Shown: positions 8,195 to 17,168, counted from the first letter of the stretch. The stretch is 64,000 nt of DNA from OLB16 sp964422415 (GCA_964422415.1 CAYRBI010000012.1:3594-67593); one strand, 5' to 3'. A program made the numbers and translations. Notes: a model not told the origin generated them from the letters alone.

Positions 8195-9409
8195 TCATTC
8201 ATACTCTATCCACTCCACAATCTCTGAAGGTGGCAGCGGAGTAGCCGTGGGTGTCGGTGTGACTATTGGGGTTTGAGTTGGCGTGACCGTGGGACCGGGG
8301 GCATCTCCCGTGTATCCCAGGATCACCAGCCCATTGGTTCCATCCGCGATGTAGACCTGTCCGGCCTCATAGACCGCCTGTTGCGGCTGCCCCTCCGTGT
8401 CGTAGCTCCCCATCAGCTGCGGCTGAGCTGGGTCAGAGAAATCGACCAGCGCAACTCCCTGATCACTCAGCGAAACACACGCCACCGCGCCTGTGGTGGT
8501 GACATTGTTGGCTTGACCGGGAAGCGCGAGCACTGATATCAAGGAAGGCTGAGAGGGGTTCTGTACATCCACCAGGGTCAGCCCCGCCGCACCATCGGCG
8601 ATCAGGGCGGTGGAGCCGGAGAGAGCCACCTTGATGGCCTGGCCGGGAGTTCCGAGACTCGCACGGAGCACCGCATTGGTATACCCATTGGAGGTCTCAT
8701 AGATGTGGAGGCCATTGGGAAGGCCGGTGTTACCGCCGGAGAGGAAGATCAAGGAGCCGGAAACCGCGAAGCCAGTACTGATAGCGTCATCACCGGTATT
8801 GACACCAATAAGAGTGTCACCTGATGACACCAATGGGAAAGCATAGGAGGAGACACTACTGCTAATGTAGGACTCATATGTGGATTCACCCAGTCCCCAA
8901 CCGCCCCCATTGGAAAAAGCCAATACCTTGTTTTGAACAATTTTCAGTCCCTTATACTCAGCCCATCCCGATCCATAAAACCAGCAAATGACCGGCGTAT
9001 ATCCATCGACACGGAATGGAGCAGACAGAACGGAGACATCGACCGTCTCAACTTGGTACGAGGATCCATCTGTCGCTGCTATACACGCAATGGTGCCACT
9101 CACATCAAGAACCTGAGTCCCAAGAGACTGATAGTTGGGTATGAACTGCCCCAATTTGGTGGGCTGGCTGGGATCGCTCACATCAAAGATCCAGAGGCCA
9201 CCCTTGGAGATATCCACAGGGGAGTCCTTCATCTGGACCGCCATGTAGACCGTGGCGCCTGATACAACAAGGTCATTGGCGAAGTTCAGGCCTGGAAATG
9301 TACCAAGGAGATTGAGATTATCTCCCACAGCAGCGAGAGGGATCATGGAAAAGGCATGTAGCAACAATATAAAAATAGAAATCGAAGAAATCCGTAAATG
9401 AATACACAT
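8195..9409 (-). CDS. Exported LVIVD-repeat beta-propeller protein
   Basis: 404 residues. The start has a strong GGAGGTG ribosome site. A signal peptide (SISIFILLLHAFSMIPLAA) is followed by repeats of the type LWIFDVSDPSQPTKLGQ, LTLVDVQNPSQPSLISV and VALVDFSDPAQPQLMGSYD, the LVIVD signature, each one a blade with V-A-x-G-x-x-A-Y-V-A-D-G-like strands. The C-terminus is a Thr/Pro linker (VTPTPTATPLPP) ending in IVEWIEYE. Known: LVIVD proteins are surface or periplasmic propellers with no defined enzyme activity. The short acidic Trp tail resembles those of other secreted proteins in the window. Confidence 0.85.
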   Translation of the reverse strand: MCIHLRISSISIFILLLHAFSMIPLAAVGDNLNLLGTFPGLNFANDLVVSGATVYMAVQMKDSPVDISKGGLWIFDVSDPSQPTKLGQFIPNYQSLGTQVLDVSGTIACIAATDGSSYQVETVDVSVLSAPFRVDGYTPVICWFYGSGWAEYKGLKIVQNKVLAFSNGGGWGLGESTYESYISSSVSSYAFPLVSSGDTLIGVNTGDDAISTGFAVSGSLIFLSGGNTGLPNGLHIYETSNGYTNAVLRASLGTPGQAIKVALSGSTALIADGAAGLTLVDVQNPSQPSLISVLALPGQANNVTTTGAVACVSLSDQGVALVDFSDPAQPQLMGSYDTEGQPQQAVYEAGQVYIADGTNGLVILGYTGDAPGPTVTPTQTPIVTPTPTATPLPPSEIVEWIEYE

Positions 9410-9500
9410 AGGGACACCTCCTTATTATAGGAAATGATCATACCACCTGAGGATGCGAGTGTCACCTAGAAAATTACCAAGAAATCGTATACAGACTTAC

Positions 9501-9728
9501 TCAGTGGCAAGCAGGCTCGACGGAGATGTCCTCATCGATGGATTCCCAGTGAATCCCAATACCTCCACCGATCAATCTCCATTGACTCCGTTCTTCTTGG
9601 GTTGCCTGAAGAAGCCGGGGAAACCAAGCAATGGGAACTGAGATTTCACGCCCATCCGAAAGAGAGACTTGAAAGGAGTCTTCAGTAAAACCAACCGAGT
9701 GGGCAAGAATCTCAACCTTGAGAGTCAT
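9501..9728 (-). CDS. DUF2442 family small protein
   Basis: 75 residues from ATG 9728, preceded by GGAGAGG; a start seven codons upstream is possible. Core motifs LSDGREISVPIAWFPRLLQA and then GGGIGIHWESIDEDISVE are diagnostic of DUF2442. Known: these proteins usually sit next to a DUF4160 partner and have been discussed as toxin-antitoxin-like pairs. No DUF4160 reading frame is found on either side here. It begins 36 bp after lpxA ends, on the same strand, so it may be a tail gene of that transcript. Confidence 0.85.
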   Translation of the reverse strand: MTLKVEILAHSVGFTEDSFQVSLSDGREISVPIAWFPRLLQATQEERSQWRLIGGGIGIHWESIDEDISVEPACH

Positions 9729-9764
9729 GAGTATTCCCTCTCCATCCACCTCGAGCGCCTTGAC

Positions 9765-10586
9765 CTACTCCCCACTATCACTCACCTCCCCTTCGTGCCC
9801 ACGGCGTGGACGGGAGATGCCGTTCTTGGTGGAGTTGAGGAATTCGACAATCAAACGTATCTCGGGGATCTCACCAAACCGTTCGAGCATCTTTTCAATG
9901 GCATCATCCATCTTGAGCGCGTTGAGGTAGAGGAGTTTATAACTGTCGTGGACGGCACGGATGGTGGCATGGGGAAAACCACGGCGGCGCATCCCCACCA
10001 TGTTGACACCGACTGGCAAACCAGGAATTCCCGAAGCCCGGAAGAAGGGCGGGACATCCTGACGGAGCCCGGAGGCTCCACCCACGAATGCGCCCTTGCC
10101 CACACGGGTATGCTGGTGCATGGCAAGCACTCCACCGATCACACACCAATCATGGACCTGCACATGCCCCGCCAAAGTGGCCACATTGGCCATGATGACC
10201 TCATCCCCAACAAAACAGTTGTGGGCCACATGAGAGTTGGCCATCAACATACAGCGGGACCCGATATGGGTCTTATTCCCTTCCCCGGTGGCACGGTTGA
10301 CGGTCACATACTCGCGGAACAGGTTTTCGTCCCCAATTTCCAGCCAGCTCTGGGTTTCCAGAGAGAACTTCTTGTCCTGAGGGGGAGTACCCAGGACAAC
10401 CCCATGCGACAGGCAATTACCATTCCCAAGGATCGTGTTCCGGTCGATGAGAACATTCGATTGGAGAATACATCCATCACCGATGCGTGCATTGCCCTCG
10501 ATACAACAGAATGGTCCAATCTCGATATCTTCGCCCAGCTGGGCGTTGGGTGAAATGATTGCGGTTGGGTGGATGATCCGCCCCAT
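9765..10586 (-). CDS. lpxA: Acyl-[ACP]--UDP-N-acetylglucosamine O-acyltransferase
   Basis: 273 residues, close to the usual 260-270. It transfers an R-3-hydroxyacyl chain from ACP to UDP-GlcNAc, the first step of lipid A synthesis, in the cytoplasm. It shows the left-handed beta-helix hexapeptide repeats (IHPTAII, IGPFCCIEGNARIGDG), the LGTPPQDKKF loop, and the catalytic His at 122 in NSHVAHNCFVGD. The C-terminal helical part has VGMRRRGFPHATIRAVHDSY, typical for LpxA. The presence of LpxA argues for a lipopolysaccharide outer membrane. The other lpx genes are not adjacent. Its C-terminus has an extra acidic tail of about 15 residues. Confidence 0.96.
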   Translation of the reverse strand: MGRIIHPTAIISPNAQLGEDIEIGPFCCIEGNARIGDGCILQSNVLIDRNTILGNGNCLSHGVVLGTPPQDKKFSLETQSWLEIGDENLFREYVTVNRATGEGNKTHIGSRCMLMANSHVAHNCFVGDEVIMANVATLAGHVQVHDWCVIGGVLAMHQHTRVGKGAFVGGASGLRQDVPPFFRASGIPGLPVGVNMVGMRRRGFPHATIRAVHDSYKLLYLNALKMDDAIEKMLERFGEIPEIRLIVEFLNSTKNGISRPRRGHEGEVSDSGE

Positions 10587-11000
10587 GATAGTGAACCTCG
10601 CGCTAATTAGCCCAGAAATATAAAGAGCAGTTTCCGGAAATACTCAATCGCCATTCCCCCCCCACCCCAACCCTCCCCCGCCAGGGGGCAGGGAGTTGTT
10701 TGGAGTTCATGTTTAGCGTGTTTCTACTCCCTCCCCCCTGACAGAGAAGAAATTAGTAGGATTCTCAATTCTGCCCCTCCCCCTTGCGGAGAAGAATTTA
10801 GGATTCTCGCTTCTATTCCCTCCCCCCCTGGCGGTCATGCGCGGGCGCATGATGAAAGAGGAGGGTTGGGGTGGGGGGGGAATGGCTTCCTCATCAATCC
10901 GGAAAGAAAGACCCTTACGGGAAGGATTGTAAACGAGTGGTGGGAGGAATGGTATATGAGTAGATTTGACCCCTAATGGAAGGCATACGGGGAGTTGAAT
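10587..11000. other. Intergenic region filled largely by G/C-tract repeats
   Basis: No gene seen. Most of it is the inverted-repeat element at 10651-10885. The remainder, at 10886-11000, is unremarkable sequence downstream of the peptidase gene. The lpxA promoter should lie near 10590-10650, but no clear boxes are visible. Confidence 0.5.
10651..10885. repeat. Inverted-repeat element with 25-bp C/G-tract arms
   Basis: Arms at 10651-10675 and 10861-10885 are perfect inverted copies (CCATT, eight C, ACCCCAACCCTC). The interior has further C-rich tracts and two similar AGAAGAA...TTAG...GGATTCTC segments. A shorter hairpin with the same CCCTCCCCCCTGACAG wording lies at 30728-30772. Arms of this length would form a strong stem in RNA on either strand. 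Probably a non-coding mobile repeat or convergent terminator block. Confidence 0.75.
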
Positions 11001-12704
11001 TCAGTTGGTCTGGAGCGTTGTAGACATGGCCACACGGCGGGGGATGGCCTCTTCGGGATGAACCTTATCCCCGTTCTTGATACGATCGATACGCCGGCGG
11101 GCATGGTCGACCAGCCCCTGAACATCCGATGTGTCAACGATCCATTGATAAAGGCGGATCGCCTCAGCCCTTTGCCCTACACATTCCAAGCACCAAGCCA
11201 CCTCGTTGAAAAAAGGAGGTTCCTCGGCCACCTTGAGTTCCTCTCGATAGAGTTGGATGGCCTCTTCTTTCTCACCGGTCAGCCACAGTCCCCTTGCTAA
11301 ATGAATACGAAGGCTGGTCATCTGCTCCGGTTCGGCCTCAAGCGCGGCCCGGAGATGTTCCACACCCTCGGCGAATTGCCCGGTGGAGTAACAAGCCATG
11401 GCGGCCTCATATTGCTCCACCGCTGGAGCCTTGGCGGTACGCTGCAGCGGTACAATGGCCCTACGGCTACGGTCACCTTCAAAATCCTCGGCCGGATCGA
11501 CAAGACGGGGATCTGAACCATACCGATTCTGAGGTGGCACCAAGGGGGCCAGGCTGGGATCCGCCGGGGGGGGTATCCGCCGCGATTCAAGATACATCCG
11601 GTGACAGCGCGCGGCCTCGATATTCCGATCCGCCAGGGCGGTCCGGATCCCCGATTCCAAGCCATCAATTTCCCAGTTTCCACGGACCAGGTAGACCATG
11701 GCGATATTCGGTTGCCAGGGATCGGGCCAACGTTCCTTAAGGTGCCAACGCCATTTCAGATCGAGCCGCTCCTGATCGAAGCCATACACTTGAAGCATTA
11801 CCCGGTCGAGATCGGAGTCCTGGCTCAAGCCATTGAGCAACTGGCGCATCTTATTCCAGCCAAACTCATCCACCAGAAACTCGACCAATGAGGAGGAAAT
11901 CGCATAAACCTGGTTAGCGCGTTGAGTGTTGAACTTGTTCCAATAACCGATAAAGGTGCGTGGACAGAGCTCGGAGGAACTGGGCAGGGTGTCATACCGG
12001 AGAGCATCCCGGACCTCCCAATCAGAGTAGGACCATATACCATGGGTTTTGTCACGGACATGGATCTTGGGATTGTCCAAAGCGGAGTTGGCATCCTTGG
12101 TAACCAGAAAAGTCTCATCCCCGCTCTCGTTGAGCTCTGGGGGCAGAACCTTTTCCTGCAGATAGAGTTGACGGAAATACTCTCCAAGACCCTCTTGTAG
12201 CCAGGAGTACTGGAAGTAGTGCCTTCCGGTGACCTTCTTGAACATGACATGGCAATACTCATGGGTAAAGGTACTCGCCCAGAGTTTAGAGACACTCCCG
12301 CCGGGGGTGGTGAAGAGCCGGCCATGTACCTCACCGCCCAGGACATAAGCCAGAGGGGTCTTGCGGGGAACAAAAAAACCCAGCGGTAATCCCACACAGA
12401 TGTTCCGCAGGTGCTGTTCATTCCGGTAGAGGTTGCAGACCACTTTGTCATCACAGTAGTAGTTGAGAGCCAGCCCCACCCGGTCACGTGAGAACTCCAG
12501 GGCTTGAAGGACCTCGGTCCCCACGGCACGGTCGATCCCCTCATCGAGGTAGACGGCGAAATGCTGGCTTTCCAGCGGGAGCTGATCTTCACGCTCCCAA
12601 CGTTTCATCAGCCCCGGAGTAGCACAGCCTGAGAGAATGATCAGTTCGAACAGAATGGTGACGAAGAGATAGGGAGGTGTTGCACGCATGGGGAGGATCC
12701 TCAT
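11001..12704 (-). CDS. Lipoprotein metallopeptidase-like protein (MA family) with C-terminal TPRs
   Basis: 567 residues. ATG 12704 overlaps the upstream pseudopilin stop as ATGA, with GAGGCG before it. The signal ends in LIILSGC, a canonical lipobox, so it is a lipid-anchored envelope protein. HEYCH at 148-152 is a HExxH zinc motif, and a downstream WLQEGLGEYF (168-177) supplies the third ligand Glu. This is the arrangement of the peptidase MA-like (gluzincin) family. From about 430 there are three TPR-like repeats (AMACYSTGQFAEGVEHLRAA, GLWLTGEKEEAIQLYREEL, AWCLECVGQRAEAIRLYQW). The substrate is unknown. Coupling to a pseudopilin suggests a role at a secretion or pilus machine (inference). 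Confidence 0.85.
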   Translation of the reverse strand: MRILPMRATPPYLFVTILFELIILSGCATPGLMKRWEREDQLPLESQHFAVYLDEGIDRAVGTEVLQALEFSRDRVGLALNYYCDDKVVCNLYRNEQHLRNICVGLPLGFFVPRKTPLAYVLGGEVHGRLFTTPGGSVSKLWASTFTHEYCHVMFKKVTGRHYFQYSWLQEGLGEYFRQLYLQEKVLPPELNESGDETFLVTKDANSALDNPKIHVRDKTHGIWSYSDWEVRDALRYDTLPSSSELCPRTFIGYWNKFNTQRANQVYAISSSLVEFLVDEFGWNKMRQLLNGLSQDSDLDRVMLQVYGFDQERLDLKWRWHLKERWPDPWQPNIAMVYLVRGNWEIDGLESGIRTALADRNIEAARCHRMYLESRRIPPPADPSLAPLVPPQNRYGSDPRLVDPAEDFEGDRSRRAIVPLQRTAKAPAVEQYEAAMACYSTGQFAEGVEHLRAALEAEPEQMTSLRIHLARGLWLTGEKEEAIQLYREELKVAEEPPFFNEVAWCLECVGQRAEAIRLYQWIVDTSDVQGLVDHARRRIDRIKNGDKVHPEEAIPRRVAMSTTLQTN

Positions 12705-13156
12705 GGCGTCGCCTCAGCGATGTGGAAGGTGGCAATGGAGACACCTGTAGTGCTGCTGGGGGGATCCAGAAAGGTCTTCCCCACCGAAATGGCGCCACAA
12801 CCTGAAAAGGAATCATCCGGGTGGAAACGCCAAGGGGAAGCAAGTGTTTTCCGTGCGATCATGTCGTGGTGAAGAGGATTCACCCGGTCCGTGATTCTGA
12901 GACGGCGATTGGCGGGGAGTCTCCGGTTCATCTCCTCTAACACTTCCCGCTTGGCATCTTGGATGACCGCCAAACGATAGGAACACTCTTGCAATTGCGC
13001 ATCCCGATGAGATGCGAGATAGGCAGGGGTCACCGTCGCAACTGCCAGTCCGAGAATAATGACCACCAAGAGGAGCTCAAAAGTGCTGACACCCCTCTGA
13101 GAGGAAACGACGGTATTCTGTATGCCGGATGTCCGGCCAACCCGTCCACTCACCAT
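12701..13156 (-). CDS. Type II secretion/type IV pilus pseudopilin
   Basis: 151 residues. RGVSTFELLLVVIILGLAVA is a prepilin-peptidase cleavage site (Gly, then hydrophobic residues with Glu at +5) leading into a single N-terminal helix. A leader of about 21 residues is rather long but basic. The globular part is small, without calcium loops, and ends DPPSSTTGVSIATFHIAEA. Its stop overlaps the start of the metallopeptidase lipoprotein by 4 nt, so the two are translationally coupled. No T2SS or T4P core gene (GspD, E, F) lies nearby. Confidence 0.8.
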   Translation of the reverse strand: MVSGRVGRTSGIQNTVVSSQRGVSTFELLLVVIILGLAVATVTPAYLASHRDAQLQECSYRLAVIQDAKREVLEEMNRRLPANRRLRITDRVNPLHHDMIARKTLASPWRFHPDDSFSGCGAISVGKTFLDPPSSTTGVSIATFHIAEATP

Positions 13157-13410
13157 GGCTTTCCATGCCCTTGCTTTACCTAGCAGCTGACCCCTGCCCT
13201 TGGACCATTATCGGATCTCTCCCTATCTGACTGAAGGAAAGGACTTGGGGAGAAGGGGAGATCTCACCACGAGTATAATCTACACAAGTGGGTGCTGAAG
13301 GCTTTCGCCCTTCCTTCCGCCCTCCCATACCTCTATATTCACGGTTTTGTAGGCATCGCAACTGCCCCAGATCATGGGGATTGGGCCGTTTTGCCTAGGA
13401 GATTTTCAGT

Positions 13411-14196
13411 ATGAGCGAAACACCCCAGCTCCTGAAAGATCGTACCGCCGTCGTCTTCGGTGTCGCCAACCGGTGGAGTATCGCCTGGGCGGTGGCGAAA
13501 CGGTTAGTGGAGGCGGGAGCCAAGGTCTTGATGACTTACCAAGATGATCGTTTCGCCGACAAGGTTCTGGCCTTAGCCGGAGAGGTGCCCAACTGCCAGG
13601 CACTCCGGTGCGACCTTACCAAGCCGGAGGATGTGGATTCCATCTTTTTTGGAATCGAGGAGGAGTGGGGCGGACTGGACATCCTGGTTCACAGTGTGGC
13701 TTTCGCCCTGCGAGAGGATCTGGATGGGCGCTATTCCGACACCAGCGCTGAAGGTTTCCGGATCGCACATGAAATTAGTTCCTACACCCTCTTGGCCGCC
13801 GCCCGTGGAGCGCGTGCACTCATGGAGAAACGCGGAGGCGGCAGCATCATGGCGATGACTTATTATGGCAGCGAGAAGGTCTTCACGAACTACAACATCA
13901 TGGGGGTGGCCAAGGCCTCTCTCGAGGCCAATGTCCGCTATCTCGCCGCCGACCTGGGGCCCGATGGAATCCGTGTGAACGCCCTTTCGCCCGGCCCGGT
14001 CAGCACCTCCGCCGCTCGCGGCATTGCGGGCTTCACCTCCATTCTCCAGTATGCCAAGGACCGTGCCCCCCTGCGGCGTAATACCGATACCGAAGAGGTC
14101 GCCGATGCCGCTTTGTTCCTGGCCAGCGACCTCTCACGCGGAATCACCGGCGAGGTGATCTATGTGGATTGCGGGTATCACATCACGGGGATGTGA
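13411..14196 (+). CDS. fabI: Enoyl-[acyl-carrier-protein] reductase (NADH)
   Basis: 261 residues, normal length. It reduces trans-2-enoyl-ACP in the last step of type II fatty-acid elongation. It is an SDR fold with nucleotide-binding segment VVFGVANRWSIAWAVAK (15-30), the FabI-type variant of the glycine-rich loop. Catalytic Tyr161 and Lys168 appear in YNIMGVAK, with Tyr151 ten residues earlier (TYYGSEK). This Y-x(6)-K spacing separates FabI from other SDRs. VNALSPGPVSTSAARGI is the substrate loop. A good AGGAGA ribosome site lies 9 nt before ATG. Monocistronic here, followed by palindromic element copy 3. Confidence 0.96.
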   Translation: MSETPQLLKDRTAVVFGVANRWSIAWAVAKRLVEAGAKVLMTYQDDRFADKVLALAGEVPNCQALRCDLTKPEDVDSIFFGIEEEWGGLDILVHSVAFALREDLDGRYSDTSAEGFRIAHEISSYTLLAAARGARALMEKRGGGSIMAMTYYGSEKVFTNYNIMGVAKASLEANVRYLAADLGPDGIRVNALSPGPVSTSAARGIAGFTSILQYAKDRAPLRRNTDTEEVADAALFLASDLSRGITGEVIYVDCGYHITGM

Positions 14197-14229
14197 AGAT
14201 CTGGAGAAGCAAATCTCCGGCCTTGTAGT

Positions 14230-14401
14230 CTGTTGTTAGCCAGGGGCAAGGCAACGGGGCTCCTACACACTGCCATCATTTTATGCCGCCGCCCCCGGTT
14301 CCCGGTGAAGGGTGTCCTCTCCTCATCTCACACCGGGGGCGGCGGCATTGAATAGTAAGGGAATGATAAGAGAACATTGCCTTGCCCCCGGCTAACAACA
14401 G
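14230..14401. repeat. Palindromic element, two inverted 69-nt halves (copy 3)
   Basis: The left half begins CTGTTGTTAGCCAGGGG and the right half ends CCCCCGGCTAACAACAG. Inner ends are ATGCCGCCGCCCCCGG and its inverse. Total length is 172, as at 4868. The outermost bases differ from copy 1 (TGTTG against TGATG), but do so on both arms, so pairing is kept. It lies between fabI and the next gene and could end fabI transcription. Confidence 0.9.
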
Positions 14402-14435
14402 ACCAAGGCCAGAAAATATCACTGGTACAATACCA

Positions 14436-15761
14436 ATGGACAACACGACCTCCTCACATTTGGAATGGCTTCTTCTCACTATCGCGGCGGTCTTTCTGGC
14501 CTTCGCGGTCTATTACGAGGCGCAGCTCGATAACGACAAGTCCCGTTTCGCCGCGGTCGAGAGCCTGGTCGAACGCGGGACCTGGGTAATCGATGACAGC
14601 CCCTTCTTCATGAAACCGGCACGCGGGAAGAGACCAGCCACTCCCATCGTGGACCGGGTGGTGATGGAGGAGAAATCTTATTCGACCAAACCGCCAGTAA
14701 TGACCTTTCTGATGGCGGGAGAGTATTGGGTATGGAGGAATGTCTTCGGGCTGAGCTTCGCGGATGAGCCGCAACGCGCCTTCCTGGTATGGATGTTAAC
14801 CTTTACCATCACCGCGTTGCCTTTCCTAGCGATTGGCCTGGTGGCACGCAAGGTCTTCCGCTGGTTCATCGAGGATCCCCTTACCCGTGTAGTGGGTTTG
14901 TTCATGATCCTGGTCTGTAACCAGTTGTGGGGATTCTCACGAACCTTGAACAACCATGTGCCCTCGGCCTTCTTTATGTTCGTGGCGATGACCACCGCCA
15001 TCGGTCTGGCGCATGGAAAGCTCACGCCGAAGCCTTGGCTGTTCTCCGTGGCTGGGCTGACCGCTGGGCTTCTCCCCACCTTTGATCTGCCGGGGATGCT
15101 TTTCTGTATTCCACTGTTCCTTTATCTGCTGTGGTGGTACCCGAAGCAGACATTAACCTGGTTTATGCTAGGAGCGGTCCCGCCATTAGTATTGCACTTC
15201 GCGCTCACTTACTCGGTCAGCGGCAGCCTGATCCCCATCTACTTGCGGAAAGAACTCTACTCTTATCCTGGTTCTTACTGGGACCAGATGGGAGGGTTCG
15301 ATGCCTTGGAGGAGCCGAAGTGGCTCTACTTCTTCCATCTCTCCGTAGGGAGAAAGGGATTGTTCTCGCTGTTCCCGGTCTTGGTGTTACCTTTCGTGTT
15401 TGTGTTCATGCCCCCGGTGTCCACTGGAAAGGAGGAAGCGAACCACCTACCGGCGTCCAACCTGCGCCGGGAACAGACCGCGCTCTGCCTTCTCACCATC
15501 TTGTGGCTCATTTTCTACACCTTCAGGACCAATAATTATGGCGGCATGTGTTATGGTTTCCGTTGGTTCATGTTCTTCACCCCCTCATTGGCCTTTTTCT
15601 CGGTATTTGCAGTCGACCGGATGAAGGGGCGCTGGGGGTGGGGATTACTGTGCCTTTTAATCGCGGTATCTGTTTATTCGGGTTGGCAGTGCTCAGTGGA
15701 TCCCTGGACAGGGAATGAAGAGTGGCCGACTCGTCTCCTCGGGAAGTGGGTGTTCAAATAA
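14436..15761 (+). CDS. Multi-pass membrane protein resembling PMT/ArnT-type glycosyltransferases
   Basis: 441 residues from ATG 14436; TTG starts upstream lie inside the palindromic repeat. There are about nine to ten hydrophobic segments. After the first helix (LLLTIAAVFLAFAVYYEAQL) the first loop carries LDNDKSRFAAVESLVERGTW and then EKSYSTKPPVMTFLMAGEYW. This is the layout of GT-C glycosyltransferases (acidic first loop, then a Lys-Pro-Pro motif at the next helix). A later loop has LRREQTA. Function is inferred only from this layout. The next gene, a flippase-like protein, starts 3 bp after the stop, so the pair is probably co-expressed for envelope glycan or lipid modification. Confidence 0.65.
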   Translation: MDNTTSSHLEWLLLTIAAVFLAFAVYYEAQLDNDKSRFAAVESLVERGTWVIDDSPFFMKPARGKRPATPIVDRVVMEEKSYSTKPPVMTFLMAGEYWVWRNVFGLSFADEPQRAFLVWMLTFTITALPFLAIGLVARKVFRWFIEDPLTRVVGLFMILVCNQLWGFSRTLNNHVPSAFFMFVAMTTAIGLAHGKLTPKPWLFSVAGLTAGLLPTFDLPGMLFCIPLFLYLLWWYPKQTLTWFMLGAVPPLVLHFALTYSVSGSLIPIYLRKELYSYPGSYWDQMGGFDALEEPKWLYFFHLSVGRKGLFSLFPVLVLPFVFVFMPPVSTGKEEANHLPASNLRREQTALCLLTILWLIFYTFRTNNYGGMCYGFRWFMFFTPSLAFFSVFAVDRMKGRWGWGLLCLLIAVSVYSGWQCSVDPWTGNEEWPTRLLGKWVFK

Positions 15762-15764
15762 TCC

Positions 15765-16760
15765 ATGCGTGGCTGGAAGTTCTGGCTTGGGATGGTCATC
15801 GGGATAGCCGCCTTGGCTTACTTCTCAAGGGACTTAGAGGTATCAGCCTTCGCGGATTCCTGGCGGCGAGTTCATCTCATACGATATCTGGAGGGGGTAT
15901 TCTGGTTCTGTTTCAGTTTCTGGCTACGCTGTCCACGCTGGAGGATTCTCGCTGAAGGTCTGGGTGAGATCCCTTTCTCCCTTCTTTCCAAATCGTTCTT
16001 TGTGGGAATGTTGGCGAACCGGGTGCTTCCCGCCCGGCTGGGTGAGGTCACGCGCTGCGTGCTGATCAAGAAGCATTGTCCGGTTTCATTGGTGGGGCTA
16101 CTCACCACGGTGGCGGTCGAGAAGGCTTTTGATGGCATGGCTCTCCTGGCCGTGTCGGTTCTCGCGTTTGCTTCTATACCACCGGGAGACTTGCCCGCTG
16201 GAATCGGAACCTTTCTGGAGACCCACCGGACCAAGGTGGTCGCAAGCGCGCTTGGTTTTCCGCTGGTCTTGGTGCTTCTGTCGGGGGCATTGCCCTGGCT
16301 GGACAGGAAGTTTTGGCAATACAAGGCCCATGCCTGGCATGGCCACTTCAGCCGTACACTGAACTCGGTCTTCGATGGCCTGGGGGTGATGCGCAAGGGG
16401 TGGGAATCATTCCTGGCCGCCACATTGACCGCTTTGGTGTGGGCCACCCTAGCGCGTTCATCCAACTGCGCGATCCTCTCCTTCGGGTGGGATCTACCCC
16501 CCTCCTCGGGAGTGGTGCTGTGCGCTGCCATCGGGCTGGCGGTGACCGTACCCCAAGCCCCGAGCTTCGTGGGAGTCTACCAGGTCGCGGTACAGTGGAC
16601 TTTGGTAGGGCTTTATGCGGTCCCATTGCAGGAGGCCAAGGCCTTCGCGGTGGCCATCTGGGTAATGCAGATGATCCCGGTGGGAATCATCGGGTTCGTA
16701 TGCCTGAGGATGCTGGGGACCAGCCTCAGCGAAGCACAAGAAATCCGTACGGAAGACTAG
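15765..16760 (+). CDS. LPG-synthase-like transmembrane protein (UPF0104/AglD flippase-type)
   Basis: 331 residues, about eight membrane segments. Markers of the LPG_synthase_TM family are ANRVLPARLGEVTRCVLIKK (about 85-104, the conserved N-x-x-P-x-R-x-G-E motif), then TTVAVEKAFDGMALL and AVTVPQAPSFVGVYQVAVQW. Known: the family includes the membrane domain of MprF and AglD-like proteins, linked to lipid or polyprenyl-glycan translocation. No aminoacyl-transferase domain is fused here. It starts 3 bp after the GT-C-like gene, consistent with a pair working on an envelope lipid. Confidence 0.85.
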   Translation: MRGWKFWLGMVIGIAALAYFSRDLEVSAFADSWRRVHLIRYLEGVFWFCFSFWLRCPRWRILAEGLGEIPFSLLSKSFFVGMLANRVLPARLGEVTRCVLIKKHCPVSLVGLLTTVAVEKAFDGMALLAVSVLAFASIPPGDLPAGIGTFLETHRTKVVASALGFPLVLVLLSGALPWLDRKFWQYKAHAWHGHFSRTLNSVFDGLGVMRKGWESFLAATLTALVWATLARSSNCAILSFGWDLPPSSGVVLCAAIGLAVTVPQAPSFVGVYQVAVQWTLVGLYAVPLQEAKAFAVAIWVMQMIPVGIIGFVCLRMLGTSLSEAQEIRTED

Positions 16761-17168
16761 GGATGACTTACCCCTATACAGATTCCGCAGTTTTCGCGAC
16801 GACTTGGGAACTCTTACCCGTAACACCGCCCGTTTCGGAGAACAATCCAGTACCACCACCCATTCAACGGAGACAATCCATGATCCTCTACAACCTCCTC
16901 ATCTCTTCAGTCTCCATGGATACCTACACTCCTTGACCCACCGGGACCACCCCCACTGATCTGTACAATGGCCCGCACATCAAGGTGATGTTCCATCGGC
17001 AGTCTTAACCTGATGGTGCCCTTTCTACAGAACGAGGCTCCGAGTAGAATGATGGACTTCAACGTTATCTGTGAAAAAGAGAGTATTCAGACCAGATTAT
17101 ACGAAGATATAAAAAAAAGTTGTCATACACCACCGATGAGATTCGTATCAACTCTGAAAGGTCTTCAT
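16761..17168. other. Gene-free stretch
   Basis: No supported gene, repeat or RNA. In-frame starts of the following gene exist from 17013, but they add a sequence with no signal-peptide logic. The Shine-Dalgarno at 17156-17162 sits in front of ATG 17169. AT-rich sequence at 17100-17130 may contain the promoter; no clear boxes are visible. Confidence 0.4.

Noticed and set aside
11825..12592. 255-codon minus-strand frame inside the metallopeptidase gene
   Set aside because: Shifted shadow of the real frame, rich in Ser/Arg/Trp/Pro; no domain.
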